From Alligator mississippiensis (lineage: Eukaryota > Chordata > Crocodylia > Alligatoridae), in contig NC_081824.1 of the NCBI RefSeq assembly GCF_030867095.1, positions 148,519,433 to 148,583,432 on the forward strand: a stretch of DNA of 64,000 nucleotides, in the 5' to 3' direction. The notes under the pieces were generated by a model that was given only the letters and a program-made list of their open reading frames with translations, searched no databases and was not told the DNA's origin. Positions 1-12,080 of this stretch are shown here, piece by piece. Numbering within the stretch: position 1 is the first letter of the stretch; every line of letters starts with the position of its first letter. Made by a program: the position numbers and the translations under genes.

Positions 1-1761
1 CACAGGGTTTTTTCTGCCAGAATTGGCAGGACCCATTGAGCTAGCATACATCTCTTCTCTCTCAAATAAGCCAATGAAGTATTGGACCATTCTGACACTT
101 AAGAAGAGTCTCGTGTCATTGGAGCAATGGCTGTTCCATTTCTCACTACTGGGGAAAGAATAATTTAAACTTCTGCTGTAATGTACCTGCAGGGTTAACT
201 GTATATGGTCTCCCAGCCTGTAGTTCATTGGTTTGCATCAGTTTAACATTTTTACGAAGGCTGTACAAGAACAGAACAAAGAGTGCCCTTGCCCCAAAGA
301 ACTGAGTAGAGAGGCAGAATCATTTATGTAGTTTGTAAGAGCTCCTAGCCTTCCCTTGAGAGAGGGTTTGATTTTTTTTTTTTTTTTCCTTCCTTATTTG
401 CTGTGGGATGACAGGTTAGATTCTGACAAGCAGATTTCAGCTCGACAAAAATTTAGGTCAGCGCTCTCAGTTGACAGACCTATTTCATTTTACCTTTTGA
501 AATACAGCAGCCTGAAGCTTCTAGTTCAATGGAGAACTCTGGCATAATAAGTACTTCACTATGAGTATATATGGGTGCATACACATACACTCATTCCCTT
601 CAGTTGATTGAAATAAAACCTTTGGAGAGCATGAGGAGACTTCCTTTTAAGATTTCTAGGATTTCTTTGCATAAGAATGGCATTACTTAATTCAGATTAA
701 TAGAATAACACTGGTATTTCTTACCACATAGACATGCGTAATGCAAGTCGGGTCTGGTTTTCATTGACATGAGTTAAATGGCTCTGTTATTCCAATCAGA
801 CTAGTTTAATTGCTAGAGGGCACGTCTATATGAGACACTAACTGCACAGTAGCCTAATACTACTGTGCAGTAGCACATCACAGGACCAATAGTGCTAATA
901 CACTATTGTACAGTAGTAGTAGTAGGCTACTGCACAGTAGCATTGCTAAAAAGCCATTCACTGGCACTACTGCATAGTACCTCAGGTTACTGAGCATTTA
1001 TTTAGTCCTAAAGCACTAAATTAAATGCACAGTAACCACTGCACTTTAATGAATGTGTAGACGTGCCCACTGAGAGGTTTTACTTATTTCCTGGCGTTTA
1101 CATTTCCTTATTGCTCCCTTTCTCATAACATAAACATTGGAGGTGGAGAGATGACCAGGAGGATGAGCAGGGTTTTTACTAGTCGGTTGCTGGTGGCTGA
1201 CTTGTCAGCTGCTGGCACCAGAAGCTGTCAGCCGGATGCTGTAGAATTAAAAAGGTGTCATGGGAGCCATTTATGAGAACTCACCCACGCCTTGGCATCT
1301 CAGAAGCCACAGGCTTTTTCTGCCTTCCTCACACTTTATTATCTCAAACATGAAAGAGACTGATTAAGCCACTAGTCCATGAAGGCTCCCTGCAGCATTT
1401 TCTCCATTCCTTTATTCAGTCTTGTTAAGAAACCCAACCAACAAGGCCTCTGTTTTGGAAAGATATTGTATATCCTACTTGATCTCACTTTTTGGAGGAT
1501 CTCAGATGTTCAGGTTAAATTCTCCTTTGCATCATATTAAGTGTTCGTCTTGAGGACTGGCTTCATAAACTTACTGGACTTTAAGGGAAAAAAAAACAGT
1601 TCTTGGATATTAGAAAAAAAGATTTTAGTCAAACTACATTTCTGCTTTCTTAACTTACTAGAGAGAGACCTTTTCCTAAAAGCTAGATCAGACAGCCCCA
1701 CCATCCTTTCTCTCTGCATCCACAGGATGAGTTGCTAATGGAATTTCTCTTTCATATACAG
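1..1761 (+). other. PGBD5 intron (left window edge)
   Basis: No coding exon is recognised here. The stretch lies between the first visible PGBD5 exon and the previous one, which is off the window. It contains the palindromic MITE at 818-1068 and a T-run near 371-387. Short ORFs in it have no recognisable domains. Confidence 0.6.
818..1068. mobile_element. Palindromic MITE-like element, copy 1
   Basis: The left end gggcacgtctata and right end tgtagacgtgccc form terminal inverted repeats (12 of 13 bases). Inside are short palindromes such as ctgcacagtag with ctactgtgcag (perfect, 11 bp), spaced by 7 bases. There is no ORF. Related elements with the same ends and the same 'tgcacagtag' words occur at 20258, 53918 and 62998. 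This is a non-autonomous DNA transposon by structure; superfamily not assigned. Confidence 0.7.
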
Positions 1762-1959
1762 AGATTTATTGCTGCGGGTTGCTGAGCTCCAGGAAGAGTG
1801 ACTGCACAGGCCTACCTCCATCCATGCTGAATAACCCAGATGCTCCCCAGTCCAGAGGACAGTACAGAATAAAGATGAAGGGAAACATGTCCCTAATCTG
1901 CTGGTATAACAAAGGGCATTTTCGTTTTCTCACTAATGCCTATTCTCCAGTTCAACAAG
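1762..1959 (+). CDS. PGBD5: PGBD5 internal coding exon (first in window)
   Basis: The acceptor is atacag before 1762 and the donor is CAAG|gtaag at 1959/1960. The exon opens with two bases of a split codon, then 65 codons from [11 protein letters not shown] to NAYSPVQQ, then one base (G) of a split Gly codon. It carries the segment [11 protein letters not shown] that matches the beta-strand pattern 'WYDKKPV.FLS' of piggyBac transposases. An in-frame continuation past the donor runs to a stop at 2039 but is intronic. Confidence 0.94.
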
Positions 1960-4900
1960 GTAAGCAGTTAGCAATATTTTCATCTGTACGTGGACTTCTT
2001 TTTATTATAGGTCACAGAACCAGATGGGATACTTGGTAGGCTGGTAACTCCAGACAAATTATGGAAACTATAAACCCAGATAGACTGTAATATTAATTAT
2101 TATTTCACTTTCTACCCTATTTATTTCCCATAGTTTAAAATGTTTACTAAGGTATTAGCTAACCTGCATGAAGTGGCTAAAAAGTTGTTGGCAAGCAGTC
2201 TTCACATAAAAGCTATAATGAAACTACTGCTACCAGGATTACCTATTGATGCAGATAAAAGAGCAAACTACCTTTTTAGATGCTAAAGTTTATATTCCTG
2301 TTGATTACTGGTGTGTGGACAGGATGGTTCATGGAATCACTGCTGTATGAATCTTTGAAAACAGTAGCTTCTAAAGGCATGGTGTATTTGGGAACAATAT
2401 TTAGTCTTAAAGCCCTATAAGCATTTGTCAATTAGTTTCTGAGAGATTTTAAAACCTATTCACTTCAAATGTTGTTTTTGCCAAGAGAAAGTCTGATTAA
2501 GCTTCCTAACATGTATGGAACTTTTTTTTTTCTTTTTAGCAGCTGATAAAAAGAAAAACCAAGACAGTTAAAAAAAATATTTGGAAATAGTTTTAGATGA
2601 TAGTAAAACATTTCTTAAACTCCTGAAACTCCTATTAAGGATTTTTTAAAAGGAAAACTCAGGTATTCAGAAATAGGTTTTTGAAAATGAAAAAAATGGA
2701 AAAAAAGATTCAAAAAATAAATGTGGGTCCATTTAATATTTCTTATTAGTTCCATTATCTAAGACGGTGGTTCTCAAACTTTTATATTTGTGGCCCACTT
2801 GAACTCCTGTTCTGTTACAGGTTTAAACCAGTTTCTGATTACTTAAACTGATGTAACTTCTATCCCTAGCCTAAAAAGCTGCTACACTTTTGTCTAAGGT
2901 CACCAGTGTTTAACAGTCAACACCATTAAACAAAAAAATCTACATGTTTGGGCATAATATAGAGAACCCACCAAATCTAAAACCAGTTGAATTTCATTTT
3001 ATATAACAAACAGAAATGTCAAATGTTAGTATAATTTTAGCCATAGTAGCAAACTGTAAAAAACAGTTTTTGAGATGCAGGCTAGAGAGACAAAAGGACC
3101 TTCAGCTGAGATTTGAGAAGAGTTGGAGACTTAGTGAGAAGCGTAGGGGACCAAATTGTCAGCTGGCATAAATTGACATCTCTGAAGTCATGGAGTGATG
3201 CCAATTTCAACAGCTTAAGGATCTGGCCTAAGAAGTCTCTTCCACTGAAGGTTTCATGTATGGAGTTACAAACTTGTAGCAAAAACATTGCTGAGCCTGT
3301 GGACTGAGTGGGAAAGGGAGGAAACAAATACAAAAGTCAGTGGGGTAGGTGGGAGTGTGGTCACAGAAAGCAGTCCTGAAACAATGGATATTAGAGTGGG
3401 AACAGGTGGCTATCTCTTTCTGAGTGTAAAGGTGGGTGGCAGCACATTGCACACAGGGAACCAGGCCAGTTTCTGTTGGAACCCAGCTTGTGTTTTGCAT
3501 GTTTTCAGAACCCTAGATTTTTCTTTGAGGCATTTTTATGTACAAGCTTAGTGAGTCAAAGGGTGGAGGAAAAGTACTATGCCACTAAAACAGAGGAGCA
3601 CGCAAGTTAAAAGTGGCGCATTAGTGCCATGGGGTTGCATGGGTGGGCATGGGGCTATGTTTTAATGTGTTGGGGTAGGATTTCATTAAGATGGTGGCTT
3701 ATTTAAATAAAGATAACTTGAGGGGACTCTTACAGGAAGAGGGTGAAGTCTGGGAAGAAGAAAAGAAGGAAGCATGGAGGGCCTGGGAAGAGACTGGAAG
3801 TGGACAAGAGGGGATGGGGTAAATGAAACATACACATGGAGAATGCCGCAAGCCCACTGTCAAAAGAAGCTTGGTAGCATCACTCTGACAGCTGCTGAGG
3901 CTGCTTCTTTTTCTAAAGTCTCTGGCTAGCTTGTTCTTACAATTTGTTCCCTTCCTGAAGGTCACTGGTGGTGGTAGTTGGGGGGACCCCCTTGTGCAGT
4001 CTCCCCAGAAGAAGCTTGGGGTCAGAAAGTGTTGGAGGAAAGAGTGACTGTTTTAAGTTAAATTGAACTCCCTAAAACACTTGATTTCTCACAGAACCCC
4101 AGGAACTCAGACCAAGGGGAAAGTAGTGTGAATAGTCCTTTTATTGTTAAATGATAGCATTTAACAATAAAACTGTGATTTCAGCAGTCTCCAGTGGTTA
4201 AAGCCCTAAGTTTTTTAAACATCTTTTCTATGGGCAACTGGTGCTATCTGAATCAAGGGCGGCACGTGCCCCCCAAGTGACCTGTCAGCAACTGGGGGGG
4301 AGGGGGAGGGGAGGGGTCCACCACAAGCAATCTCGCTTACCAGGGGTGGGGTGAGGATCCCCAGTGGCCAATCGCACTCGCCTGAAAGCAACCGCGGAGC
4401 TCCTGGAAGCCACCTCTTTATTCTGGCCGGCGCTCGCAGGGGGACACTGGCGCTCCTGCCTGCCCCCCTACCTGTCACCTAAGTGGCGAGAATGGCCTGA
4501 CAAGGGGGTGCACCAGAGCTGTTAGAGGGTGCATGTGCACCCCCTGTGCACCCCCTACATGTTGCCACTGATCTTTTCTAAGAATTCACACTAGCACCCA
4601 GGAAAAGTGAGCATGAACACTTCTACAGTGGGAAAACTTAGGATTGCCCCTTTCCTTAACTTCGCAGGAATTGGACTTTGCAGATGGTATTTGTGGCGTT
4701 CTCTTAATGTGGAGAGCTCTATTCAACCTTGGCAGTGCTCATGGCACAAAGAAAATGCATTACCAGCTGCATCAGAATTCACTAGTCAAGCTTCCAAAAA
4801 ATCATGAGATTGCCTTAAAAAGCACTATCTTTGTTTTTATAGAACATTTTTAGCTGGTTTTTAAATTTAGTTTTAATGTTTACCCTTGAGAGGAGCAGTC

Positions 4901-7900
4901 ACATTTTTAAGCTCCTTTCAGCAACCAGAAGGGTTTGAAGCTCTTAGCAACAAAAGTAGTCTCATGAAAAATACATTATCATGAGTTGCATTAAAATTGC
5001 AAACTCAGCAGCAGTGCCCACTCCTGCTGCCCTGGGAAAGAGGACCCCTGTTTGCAGCACAGTCTCTCTAGAAGTTCCTCGAGGGGAAGAACTACATCAG
5101 TGCTCTGCTGACAGGCAGGCCTGGTTGAAGAGCACATCCCTGGAGATTTCCATGGAAAAGGCCAGAAATGGGGAACAGCTTGTGCCACCACAACTAAACT
5201 TTACTGTAGAACTATCTGCAGTATCTTGAGGCTTGTAATGGATAAACAACTTTGTATATATATCTCTTATATACAACTATTTATAATACAGAGCCAACAG
5301 TTTTGCTTCTGCCCTTACAAGGGTCTTGTAGTTGGCTTCCTGCTGGTCTACCACCAAGAAGTTCCTACTGACCTCACCCAGAGTCTCATGGGATTTCACA
5401 CTTCATAGATACTCTGTGGGTGCGTCCGGACGAACAGGGACCTGCGTTTCCCTGGGGAATGCCCATGCCACATGCCCTGTGGCGCACAGCAGGTTACCCT
5501 GGGTGGGGTAGGGCAGAGTTAATTAGTCAAGTCTGCAGTAAAGCGCACATGTAGCTGTCCCCACTATCAACCTGATTCCCCCTACTGCCTGGCCTAAGAC
5601 TGAGAAGTGCAAGAAAAAAAATCTGCATGCATTTTAGAACTAAGGAAATTAAACTGGTTGTAACAGAAAGCAAGAGGGAGTACTTGGTGCCCCTGTAGCT
5701 GTAATCATGCTGCATTTTCAATGAAAGCAAATAGTGAGCAAATTAAAGGAAATTAAATTTTAAAACCAGAAGAAAGTTGTTTTGTTAAAAGGCCTGCATT
5801 ACACAAATACCCTCCTCCTTTTCTTAGGTGTTAGGGGAAAGCCATTTTGCAGTAACAAGGAGAGATGGCACTGACTTCATATGATTTACATATCGTTCAC
5901 CACATCTTTCAGGATGATTCCAGCAAAGACACAAAAACAAACTACTGGGCTACGAGCTAGCTGGGCTACGAGCAGCAGTTTAGCTGTGTTAATGTACCCT
6001 GCTGAGAGTGTGGGTGGGTTTTACCCCTAGTTTGGTTAGGAAGGTAAAGTGACAAGCATGGTAAGCTAGCCCAAGTGAAGTACCATGCTAACATAGCCAT
6101 TCTGCTTCCTGGGCTAGCTCAGGCATTGCTGTAGAGCACTGGTTTTCAATTAGATACAAACTAGGCATAGTTTACTTTAAAGAACATGCACAAGTCCTTA
6201 AACATGAGAAATAGCACATAGGCAACTCCCACTAGCAGGAACATAATGCAGCTCACCTGAAACCAATTATTAATGCTTCTCTCCCCACCTCTTCACCTCC
6301 ATCTCACCAGAGGGGTGTGGACTGGGCTGGTTAGCGCTCAATGTGCCTCTTTCTCAGACCACTAGAATAGTATGTGTATATGCCTGCAGAATATACATCT
6401 AAGTGTGGCAGAAAATAGGTTTGGAGGAAGCACCCCAGGGAGGAAGAGAGGAGTCATTTTGGAAGGACAGAGAAGTTGCAGCAGGCAGCACTCAGTTTTT
6501 CACCATATCTGGTGACAGACTTCCTTGTGGATGCCACTAGCTCAAGGGTTATAATAGTAACAAAGGAGATTCCTGATCCCATGGGTAACTGTTGCTGTTT
6601 CAGTCCACAGAAGAAGGATCAGTACAGTACAGACCCATAGCACTGGGTTCAGATAAACCAGTCCTGAACTTCTGCAAGTTCTGGTTTACTATCTCAGCAT
6701 AACAGCATATTAAAATTCTCTGTTTCATGAGTCTGACCAAGCACCCAGCAGCGCCAGATTTCATTGCCAGCTCTTTGGATTCCAGTTTTTCTAGGATTAG
6801 AGCTCCAAGTTTTCTGTCATCTCTGGTTTGCTGGCATCTCTGCTCTGGGCTGCATTGTGCCTGAGAAATATTAGATACTGTCACACAGGGGTCTGCTGGT
6901 CAGAAGGGAAGAGGGAAGCAAACTTTAGGTTCAACATGGCTCAGTTCATAAACCCAAGTTCTGATTAGTGGAGTCTCATGCTGGTGCCTCCTTTTTTCAC
7001 ATCTTTTTCTCAGAAAGCATACTCAGTGTTTCAACTGTCATGAGATTTTGTGGCTCCCTAACAACTGTTCTTTTTGTTGATGCAGGAGTTATAATAAAGA
7101 GGAAAAGTGGAGAGATCCCGTGCCCACTGGCAGTAGAAGCTTTTGCTGCTCATCTTAGCTACATCTGCAGATATGATGACAAATACAGCAAGTGAGTGAG
7201 TAGTGACAGTTTGTGGAAACAAATCCCCTATTTGTACTGGGGTAGCTTCATTCAACCCCATTCTGTGGCAAAGGTCCCATGTACTTCAAAGAAAGCAGAG
7301 CGCCACTTACTGGGAATCAGTGACACTGTAGACCAGCATGTAGGGGATTTGTGTAGGAATTGGAGATGACCAAATAGTTTTGATTTAAACCCTCCTCCCC
7401 TCTCTCACATTATCCATTATCCATTTAAGATACCAAATACTGGTGCTCCTGTCTGGCTGTCTATCTAGCAGTGAAAAAAACCCATGAAAACTGCATTCCC
7501 AACACAATTTAAATTAAGTTAAAGAGCAGCTTGACAAAAGGGCCAACATGTTTGGAGCCAGGTTAGGGTGGATCTAATGTGGATCCAGTGGGGCTAAAAA
7601 GCTCTTGGGCTCAGCCAACTGGGTCACCATTCCAAATAATGGCCATCTTACTTGGCCATCTGTCTTTAAGATGTATACATTGTCTCAAGCCCTGTCCAGA
7701 AAAAATATCCCCCCTCAGTTTAGAATCCAAAGCCCTATCAATGACTTCAGGTTCAGAAACTCAAAATTCAGGTGGGTTTGGGACCTTGCGGTCCAAATTT
7801 GGCTCTCTCTGTCTAGTTCATGTCCATTTGGCAGGGGAAGAAAGATAGGATAAATGAACAAAAACCCACTCAGTGCTCTCCTACTCTTTGTCCTTACTGT

Positions 7901-9072
7901 GCTCTGGATATAGAAGCAGGTGATGCACCTCCCTGCCCCCATTCCTACCTACTGCTGACAATGGCAAGCAGTCACCCGAATGCCCCAAATGAACGTAATT
8001 TGCAGCATGCTTCCCTAGGTCCAAATCTAATTAGCATGGGTAGAAATCTGGTGGATGCTCATAGCAACTGATATGCTGCTCTATCTTACCACAACAACAG
8101 GGAAATGATGGGCTAGTAAGCCACCAGGCAGCTACCTGACTATTGTAGGGAAAAAAAGTGCACAGCTGAGATGCCACCAGCACAGCTAAGAAGCACAGGC
8201 TTGAACCTACTGCTGTAAAATTAAAGAATATTCATTTACTATTGAGAATACCACGGCAAAATGATGCATAGGGAATCACTGAGTTATCGGGAGTGAAGCT
8301 AAGGCTTGCGGCACGAAGCAAGGACAGCAGAGCTCCTGGAAAGGTATGTCCTACATTATGTGGACAGCCCTCAAATACACAGTCCCTCTTTAGGCAAAGG
8401 AGGCCCAGAAACAGTGAAATATAGTTTTGAAGAGCAGTTTCCATTAGAGGAGAGGTGATAACACCCAGCACAAGAGCAAATGCCCCCACCTCTTTTAAGG
8501 CTTAAAACAGAAACAGCAGGAGTTTCTCAACCTCTTTAGACTCAAGCCCTCCTGCCTCAGAAGATGCCAGCTCTTAGCTTTCATTTAGTTTTTGAGCACA
8601 GAAAAAGAAGAGAGAAAGTAGTGTGTTGCAAAGAACTTCAGAAAGACCACAGCAGGTCAGAACATTTTGGTCACTGTAGATTCCTAATTGAGAGCTCTGG
8701 GTTTGTCTTGTGAATCACGTGCAGATGTTTGCACACCCAACAGTGCTAATATCGTACTGCACCTTTAAAAGGATCTTGCAGCACCAATTTCAGCCCCAGC
8801 ATAGTCCAGCTATGTCCAGGCCGGAGGGATTAGCTGCCACATCTCAACTGTAGTAATCCTGATTCAGCTTTTAGCTACAGGAGGAAGAGATTTCATTTCT
8901 CTACTGGGAGCTGGTCAGCTTACAGCTGCCTTCACTTCATATGCCTTCTAGTCTTAATGAGCATCAGCTGAGGGTTATGCTAGGCTTAGCAGCCTCTTCA
9001 ATCTACCTACTGCTGGGTAGGTTCCTCTTTCTGCCCTTGCCTGTCTAGGGTATTTCTTTTAGTGCTATGCTT

Positions 9073-9108
<36 letters not shown>

Positions 9109-10909
9109 AAGCCTTTGGTTAAAATTACTTGTCTTTCTCACAAGCGCTGTAAACATGGTAATCAGATGTGGAAAGCTTTCCTGGCCATAGGTCAGTAGCT
9201 GTCTTTACACAGTTAGCAAATTCTCTGCATTTTTTCTGTTGATTCCTTATTGCCCTTCCTTCATAAATTATCTTGGGAAAGGGTGAATCCAACTGTACCG
9301 GAGTTGGAAAATGTAGATGAGTGTTTAGGGAAACACTGCATTAGACATGGGATCCAGAAGGGTCTCTAGAATGTTATAAGGTTTACTTTCAGGGGAGAAC
9401 CAACAAAGGATTGAAGTGCCTACATTCCCTCTTGGTCCAAAACTGTGGTCCTGAAACCCTTGCAGAGGTTCCACCTAACCTTGGAGCTGCCTAAATGCCA
9501 TAAGTGTTTGTTTCAAGTTTTCCAGCTGCCTAGAGCTGCACTTCACAGCATGTCCCCAACTACTCCAGTCTTGACAGGGTTGAGCAGCTCTGCATTTAGT
9601 TTATGCCTAAGCCCAATCAGGATACAGAAATCTCTGCATTCCTCTTCCTTAGCTCCCTTATGGTGGCATATCATTGGGCATTCCCAGAGCATTCATGACA
9701 GACACAGAAGGGATCAGGCTTCTCACAAAATGCCAGGATGACTGCTTACTCTTAAAACATGGCTGGAGACAGTTGTGCCTCCCCTTTTATACATCAGCCT
9801 AGTGGCTGGAGCACTTGCCCAGGTTGTGGGAGCATGTGGGAGCATTTCCTTCCTTTGCAAGGATTTAAACCCTATACTTTCCACCTCCCAGAAAAGCACC
9901 CTACTTGCTGTTGTGGGATTAGGGGGCTACCTGTTGGTCCATATTTGAGGAATTTGTGTAGGAGTTAGACACAAACTAATGTACTATCCTACTTTATGGT
10001 GTCCCATTAAGGCACCTTCTCATCAGAACAACAGAGTAGCTGGAAGGAAATTTAGAGAAGAAAGACATCATTAGGCTGGAGAGTTTAACTGGCTAGACAA
10101 TGAATGAAGGGATGGAAGCCATGTACTTTTCTAATTTAAACGTAGAGGGTATGAATGTTAGTGTGTGCATATGTGTAATTATTTGAAGTGGCTACAAAGA
10201 GGATGTAGTTAGGCATGATGAGATTTAACAAGAAGGGGCATTTAACTGATTTGGTGTTGGGATGCAGAGTGATCTGTCAAGCGAAGTGGTTGAAGCCCCT
10301 TTACTTGGGACATGGAAAACTTAAAGGCAACCAAATAGGAGAAGAGTGTTCTAGTACACTGGATCCTGTGACCAGTCAGCCCTTTTCTGTCAAGAAGTTG
10401 TAGCACTCGTGCTTGTGTGATGTGGTTTATTGACAACACTAGCACTAGGTGTTACTAAGGGCAGGAAAATGCAAGAAAGAGTGGGAGACCTAAAGACCAT
10501 TTTGCAACTTAACTACAAAAAATACTTATTTAAACATATTACAACAATAATAATCCATTAACTAAAGAATCTTCCTCCACAAAGGTTCCTGTGCACGTGT
10601 CTTATTTGGGACTGGAGAATCTGGGTAGAGGGGTAACTATCTTGCCTCCTTGAAGAAAACACATGGAAGCACTTGAAAGTTGACTGTCTCTTCCCTTTCT
10701 CCCCATTTTGTAGGTATTTCATTTCTCATAAACCAAACAAGACCTGGCAACAAGTGTTCTGGTTTGCTGTCAGCATTGCCATAAACAATGCCTACATCCT
10801 CTACAAAATGTCAGATGCCTATCACGTGACAAGGTACAGCCGGGCACAGTTCAGTGAGAGACTTATAAAGGAGCTGTTGGGCTTGGAGGACACTTCACCT
10901 TCTCATTGA
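1762..10909 (+). CDS. PGBD5: PGBD5, piggyBac transposable element-derived protein 5 (C-terminal part, three exons, 5' end off window)
   Basis: Three exons (1762-1959, 7086-7191, 10714-10909) join into one frame of 165 residues ending in TGA. Both introns are GT-AG with matching split codons (G|GA for Gly, AA|G for Lys). The joined protein reads [18 protein letters not shown], then [20 protein letters not shown], then [19 protein letters not shown], and ends [11 protein letters not shown], which I recognise as the vertebrate PGBD5 C-terminus. PGBD5 is a domesticated piggyBac-like transposase, nuclear and mainly neuronal in other vertebrates; its DNA-remodelling activity is debated. The visible part covers the end of the RNase H-like core and the C-terminal helical region. 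There is no cysteine-rich zinc-finger tail like that of active piggyBac. Absence of stops and frameshifts across three exons argues for a live gene. Upstream exons are outside the window. The gene converges on GALNT2. Confidence 0.96.
4294..4317 (+). other. G-quadruplex-type tract in PGBD5 intron (sense strand)
   Basis: Four runs of four or more G separated by single A residues lie at 4294-4317, inside a GC-rich block (about 4250-4580). The run is on the transcribed sense strand, so it would also be present in pre-mRNA. Confidence 0.6.
5418..5520 (+). repeat. Fragment of a gtgcgtc-ended MITE
   Basis: The stretch starts gggtgcgtccggacgaac, which resembles the left end of the palindromic MITE group in this window (gtgcrtctacacgtg). 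No matching right end is seen before 5560, so this is a fragment or a relative. Confidence 0.35.
5940..6145. mobile_element. Inverted-repeat MITE-like element
   Basis: The left arm (about 5953-6003, with gagctagctgggctac and gctgtgttaatgtacc) is an imperfect reverse complement of the right arm (about 6073-6123, with gtaccatgctaacatagc and gggctagctc). No ORF is present. The exact ends are uncertain. Confidence 0.5.
7086..7191 (+). CDS. PGBD5: PGBD5 penultimate coding exon
   Basis: The acceptor is tgatgcag before 7086 and the donor is AA|gtgagt after 7191. The 106-nt exon carries two bases finishing the Gly codon, 34 codons ([19 protein letters not shown] through RYDDKYS) and two bases of a Lys codon. 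It corresponds to the piggyBac segment that normally holds the YN..MGGVD motif. Here the matching stretch reads F-A-A-H-L-S-Y-I-C, so the last catalytic Asp appears replaced. Confidence 0.94.
8516..8785 (+). mobile_element. Degenerate hAT-type non-autonomous element
   Basis: The stretch begins close to caggagtttctcaacc and runs parallel to the better copy at 44014-44318. Shared words are ctcttagctttca, gcaaagaacttcagaaag against gcaaaaaactcagaaag, accacagcag, and a final block near 'aaaggatc...gcaccaa'. The right terminal inverted repeat is missing, so the copy is truncated. Confidence 0.6.
9075..9103 (+). repeat. Poly-T tract
   Basis: An uninterrupted run of 29 T, followed by taaagaaa. It could be the poly-A tail of a minus-strand retroposon, but no body is recognisable beside it. 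Confidence 0.8.
9790..9910 (+). repeat. tRNA-type SINE relic
   Basis: The sequence gcctagtggctggagcac resembles a Pol III A box, and aaggatttaaaccct about 65 bases later resembles a B box (normally GGTTCGAATCC). This is the layout of a tRNA-headed SINE. It is degenerate, and I cannot name the family. Confidence 0.4.
10714..10909 (+). CDS. PGBD5: PGBD5 terminal coding exon with stop codon
   Basis: A pyrimidine-rich acceptor (ccccattttgtag) precedes 10714. One base finishes the Lys codon, then 64 codons and TGA at 10907-10909. The product starts [16 protein letters not shown], contains [10 protein letters not shown] and ends GLEDTSPSH. The W..VFW..V..AI.NAYILYK pattern is the C-terminal helix signature of piggyBac-type transposases. 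Confidence 0.95.
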
Positions 10910-12080
10910 TGCATTGTTTCTTGTGGCTTAGGTAGGGATGGAGGGTAAGCAGAAGAGGAGACCATCATTCTGGAATGTCAAAGCAGGGAACTTGTGACAC
11001 CACCAATGCTGCTCCCTATGTGAAAATGCCAAGTGATGCCACTAGAAGGGTGGAGACTGTTAAAATTAGCAGCTGGCTTTAGAGGTGTCCTACAGAAAGT
11101 GCCACAGGAAACTTCCACACACAATTACATATATGAATGCTCTGCGGGTATCTGTACATCAGAATTGATTTTAAGTTAGCAATTTCTCAGTAGCACTTGT
11201 TGAACAGGTAACATCTGTTGAGCAGGGTCATCTCATTAAGATTCCCTTTGGGCTAAACTAGGAGGTTGTCACAAGCTGGTAGAGTTCAACAGTCCTCATG
11301 GGGAATTAACTTGCTTAGAGGTCTTTTAACTCTGAGACCACCAAGGTTGGCCTATGCACTGCAGTATGGCTGCGAATGCCTAGCACCTTGTAAGGAATCA
11401 CTGCAGTTATGACATGGTCAAAGAGAAGCAACAGATATGTATGTATATACTGAACTTTAACAGACAAAAGCAACCAGGACTTTGATGACTGGTTAAGATT
11501 ACCTTCCTCCCACCATCCCCCTGAATGCAAGGCAATCAGGTTGCAGTATGGGACAAGATTTAGGAAATAATCACATTGGGGAATTTTTTTAAACACTATC
11601 AAAGTTGAGTCTTGAAATCTGGTAATATTGCCTTTTGTAACATCCATACTCCCAGTGTCCAGGGGTGAGAAATCTCAGAGTATATAGCAACTATATTCTC
11701 CTGGATTTCATTGTATCTTTGGGTTCTTCTAAGTGTTGCTTAAGGCCTGACATGACAGACTGTTTAAGTTTCTATCACCTAGTATATTTGTTCTCTTTTC
11801 CCCATATTTAAATATCAACTTACTTTTCATCTTAGGTTTCATTTCCTAGTGACACACTTGACAAGAAAGAATAATTCACGGATAGCGTGATTTGCATTAT
11901 CACTGTGGGGTGTTCTGTAGAAATTCTTCTTAGAATTTGAAATTTGTCACAGTAGCTTATAATTTTGCAAATTTATATGCTTAGAAAAATGTAACTTTGT
12001 TAAAAAAAAAAAAAAAAAGTTCTGGTGCAACCAGATGCTAAATGTCCCTGAATAGAATAAAACCCAAATACATTTCTTGT
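10910..12080 (+). other. PGBD5: Probable PGBD5 3'UTR with polyadenylation signal
   Basis: Noncoding sequence follows the PGBD5 stop. An AATAAA hexamer lies at 12056-12061, shortly after a 17-A run at 12002-12018. I see no strong GU-rich element just downstream, so the end point is uncertain; the transcript could be shorter or longer. No other ORF or clear repeat is visible in this stretch. Confidence 0.4.

Larger units (their letters stand above)
1960..7085 (+). other. PGBD5 intron, 5.1 kb
   Basis: The intron lies between the first and second visible PGBD5 exons. It holds a possible hAT-like start near 2765 (ggtggttctcaaac; no matching right end found), a GC-rich block at about 4250-4580 with a G-quadruplex-type run, a MITE fragment at 5418-5520 and an inverted-repeat element at 5940-6145. 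Nothing else recognisable as coding or RNA was seen. Confidence 0.6.
7192..10713 (+). other. PGBD5 last intron, 3.5 kb
   Basis: The final intron of PGBD5 contains a degenerate hAT copy (8516-8785), a 29-base T-run (9075-9103) and a tRNA-type SINE relic (about 9790-9910). The remaining sequence shows no coding signal. Confidence 0.6.
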
